NCBI RefSeq assembly: GCF_019857205.1
Contig: NZ_JAHWXO010000008.1
Coordinates: 98,415-162,414, forward strand
DNA length: 64,000 nucleotides
From: Qipengyuania pacifica
Lineage (GTDB): Bacteria > Pseudomonadota > Alphaproteobacteria > Sphingomonadales > Sphingomonadaceae
Direction of reading: 5' to 3'
The notes beneath the pieces were generated by a model. The model was not told the DNA's origin. It saw only the letters and a list, made by a program, of their open reading frames with translations, and did not search any database. This document shows, in pieces, positions 63,226 to 64,000 of the stretch (positions are counted from its first letter, which is position 1; each line of letters opens with the position of its first letter). The position numbers and the translations under genes were made by a program.

Positions 63226-64000
63226 GCCCTTCACGGCGTCGGCTGGCCATCGACCATGTGCAGGAGGCATTGGATATCTGCCAGCGCCGTGCCTGCCGGG
63301 TCGTTGCCCAGCACCGCTCGACCCAGCGCAAGCTGCCCGCACCACCAGCCGACGAGAAGCCGCTGACAGCTGCAATCATCCGGCTGGCCCAGCAATATGG
63401 TCGCTACGGCTATCGCCGGATCACGGCGCTGCTGCGCAATGAAAGTTGGTTGGTGAACGCCAAGCGGGTCGAGCGGATCTGGCGCCGTGAAGGGCTCAAG
63501 GTTCCGCAGAGACAGCCAAAGCGCGGGCGTCTGTGGTTCAACGATGGATCATGCGTGAGGCTGCGTCCGCAATATAGTGGCCATGTGTGGAGCTACGACT
63601 TCGTCATGGATCGCACCCATGACGGCAAGGCCTTCCGCATGCTTACCGTGATCGACGAGTACAGCCGCCAGTGCCTGGCGATCCATGTCCAGCGCAAGCT
63701 CAAGAGCGATGATGTCCTGGCCGTGCTGACCGAGCTGTTCCAACGCCATGGTCCGCCTGATCACATCCGTAGCGATAATGGCGCTGAGTTCACTTCTCAT
63801 GCCGTGCGCGACTGGCTCTGGCGGATTGGTGTGAAGACTCTCTACATCGAACCCGGATCACCATGGGAGAATGGCTACAACGAATCCTTCAACGGCAAGC
63901 TCAGGGATGAGCTTCTCAACGGGGAGATCTTCTACACTCTGAAGGAGGCAATCATCCTGATCGAGCGCTGGCGTATCCACTACAACACCGTCCGGCCACA
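63222..64000 (+). CDS. IS3-family transposase OrfB (partial)
   Basis: Catalytic rve integrase-core part, open to the window end (about 259 codons). DD35E: Asp at base 63597 (WSYDFVMD), Asp at 63774 (RSDNGAEF) and Glu at 63882 ([10 protein letters not shown]), with 35 residues between the last two. No own start evident; expected to be made as an OrfAB fusion by frameshift. Confidence 0.92.
   Translation, partial: MSPSRRRLAIDHVQEALDICQRRACRVVAQHRSTQRKLPAPPADEKPLTAAIIRLAQQYGRYGYRRITALLRNESWLVNAKRVERIWRREGLKVPQRQPKRGRLWFNDGSCVRLRPQYSGHVWSYDFVMDRTHDGKAFRMLTVIDEYSRQCLAIHVQRKLKSDDVLAVLTELFQRHGPPDHIRSDNGAEFTSHAVRDWLWRIGVKTLYIEPGSPWENGYNESFNGKLRDELLNGEIFYTLKEAIILIERWRIHYNTVRP

Larger units (their letters stand above)
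62872..64000 (+). mobile_element. IS3-family insertion sequence (partial, right end outside window)
   Basis: Starts at TGACCTTCCCCCCG (62872), an end of the TGACCT(G)CCCCC type, followed 75 bases later by orfA, then orfB in the -1 frame with the DD35E triad. No stop or right inverted repeat is reached. It interrupts a minus-strand gene. Confidence 0.85.

Overview
The window is GC-rich chromosomal DNA from an alphaproteobacterium, most likely a sphingomonad of the Erythrobacteraceae type. This rests on the gene set and protein style: GapR/DUF2312, DUF1244, a gltX of the KLSKR type, a spore-coat-U fimbrial cluster, an EcfG-like promoter, GTTC-N7-GTTC LexA boxes and PQQ/SPFH/NfeD genes. I cannot name the species.

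Layout. 1-4.7 kb: a cut phosphotransferase and an acyl-CoA dehydrogenase, then a secreted DUF305-LVIVD protein. 4.7-7.5 kb: a DUF4168 protein and groES-groEL behind a CIRCE element. 7.6-10.7 kb: an MscS channel, a MATE exporter and a PilZ-HTH fusion regulator. 11.1-17.8 kb: a six-gene chaperone-usher (spore coat U type) fimbrial cluster. 18-30.5 kb: rplJ-rplL on the minus strand and rpoB-rpoC on the plus strand, separated by two small lipoproteins and a three-gene membrane/XRE cassette with twin operators. 30.6-34.8 kb: a GGDEF-EAL protein and gltX. 35-41 kb: pyk, DUF1244, gapR, a stress-type SDR, YbjQ, a CPBP protease, YebC, ruvC and an ArsC-like protein. 41-50 kb: a GDPD, ubiG, lysC, a 36-residue membrane peptide, purT, an SLC13-type permease, a flavin oxidoreductase, a small MreB-like protein, purU and a phosphatase-like protein. 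50.3-57.2 kb: a PQQ dehydrogenase, two hydrolases, the SPFH/NfeD pair and an NDUFA9-like protein.

At 57.4 kb a tRNA-Leu(CAG) is followed by a P4-type integrase. From there to the window end the content is accessory: a DUF6961-like protein, a thermonuclease, a transglycosylase, an HTH protein, an AlpA-like regulator, a frameshifted GIY-YIG-like gene, orphan fragments and an IS3-family element that runs off the end. This is the left part of an integrated element whose right end lies outside the window. Two LexA boxes face outward in the transglycosylase/HTH divergent region, which suggests SOS control of the element.

Functional links. PurU releases formate that PurT can use for purine synthesis. 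c-di-GMP proteins (PilZ-HTH, GGDEF-EAL) are a plausible control layer for the fimbriae. Replication, transcription and translation genes (ruvC, gapR, rpoBC, rplJL, gltX) make up the core backbone. Many neighbours are coupled by 1-4 bp start/stop overlaps.
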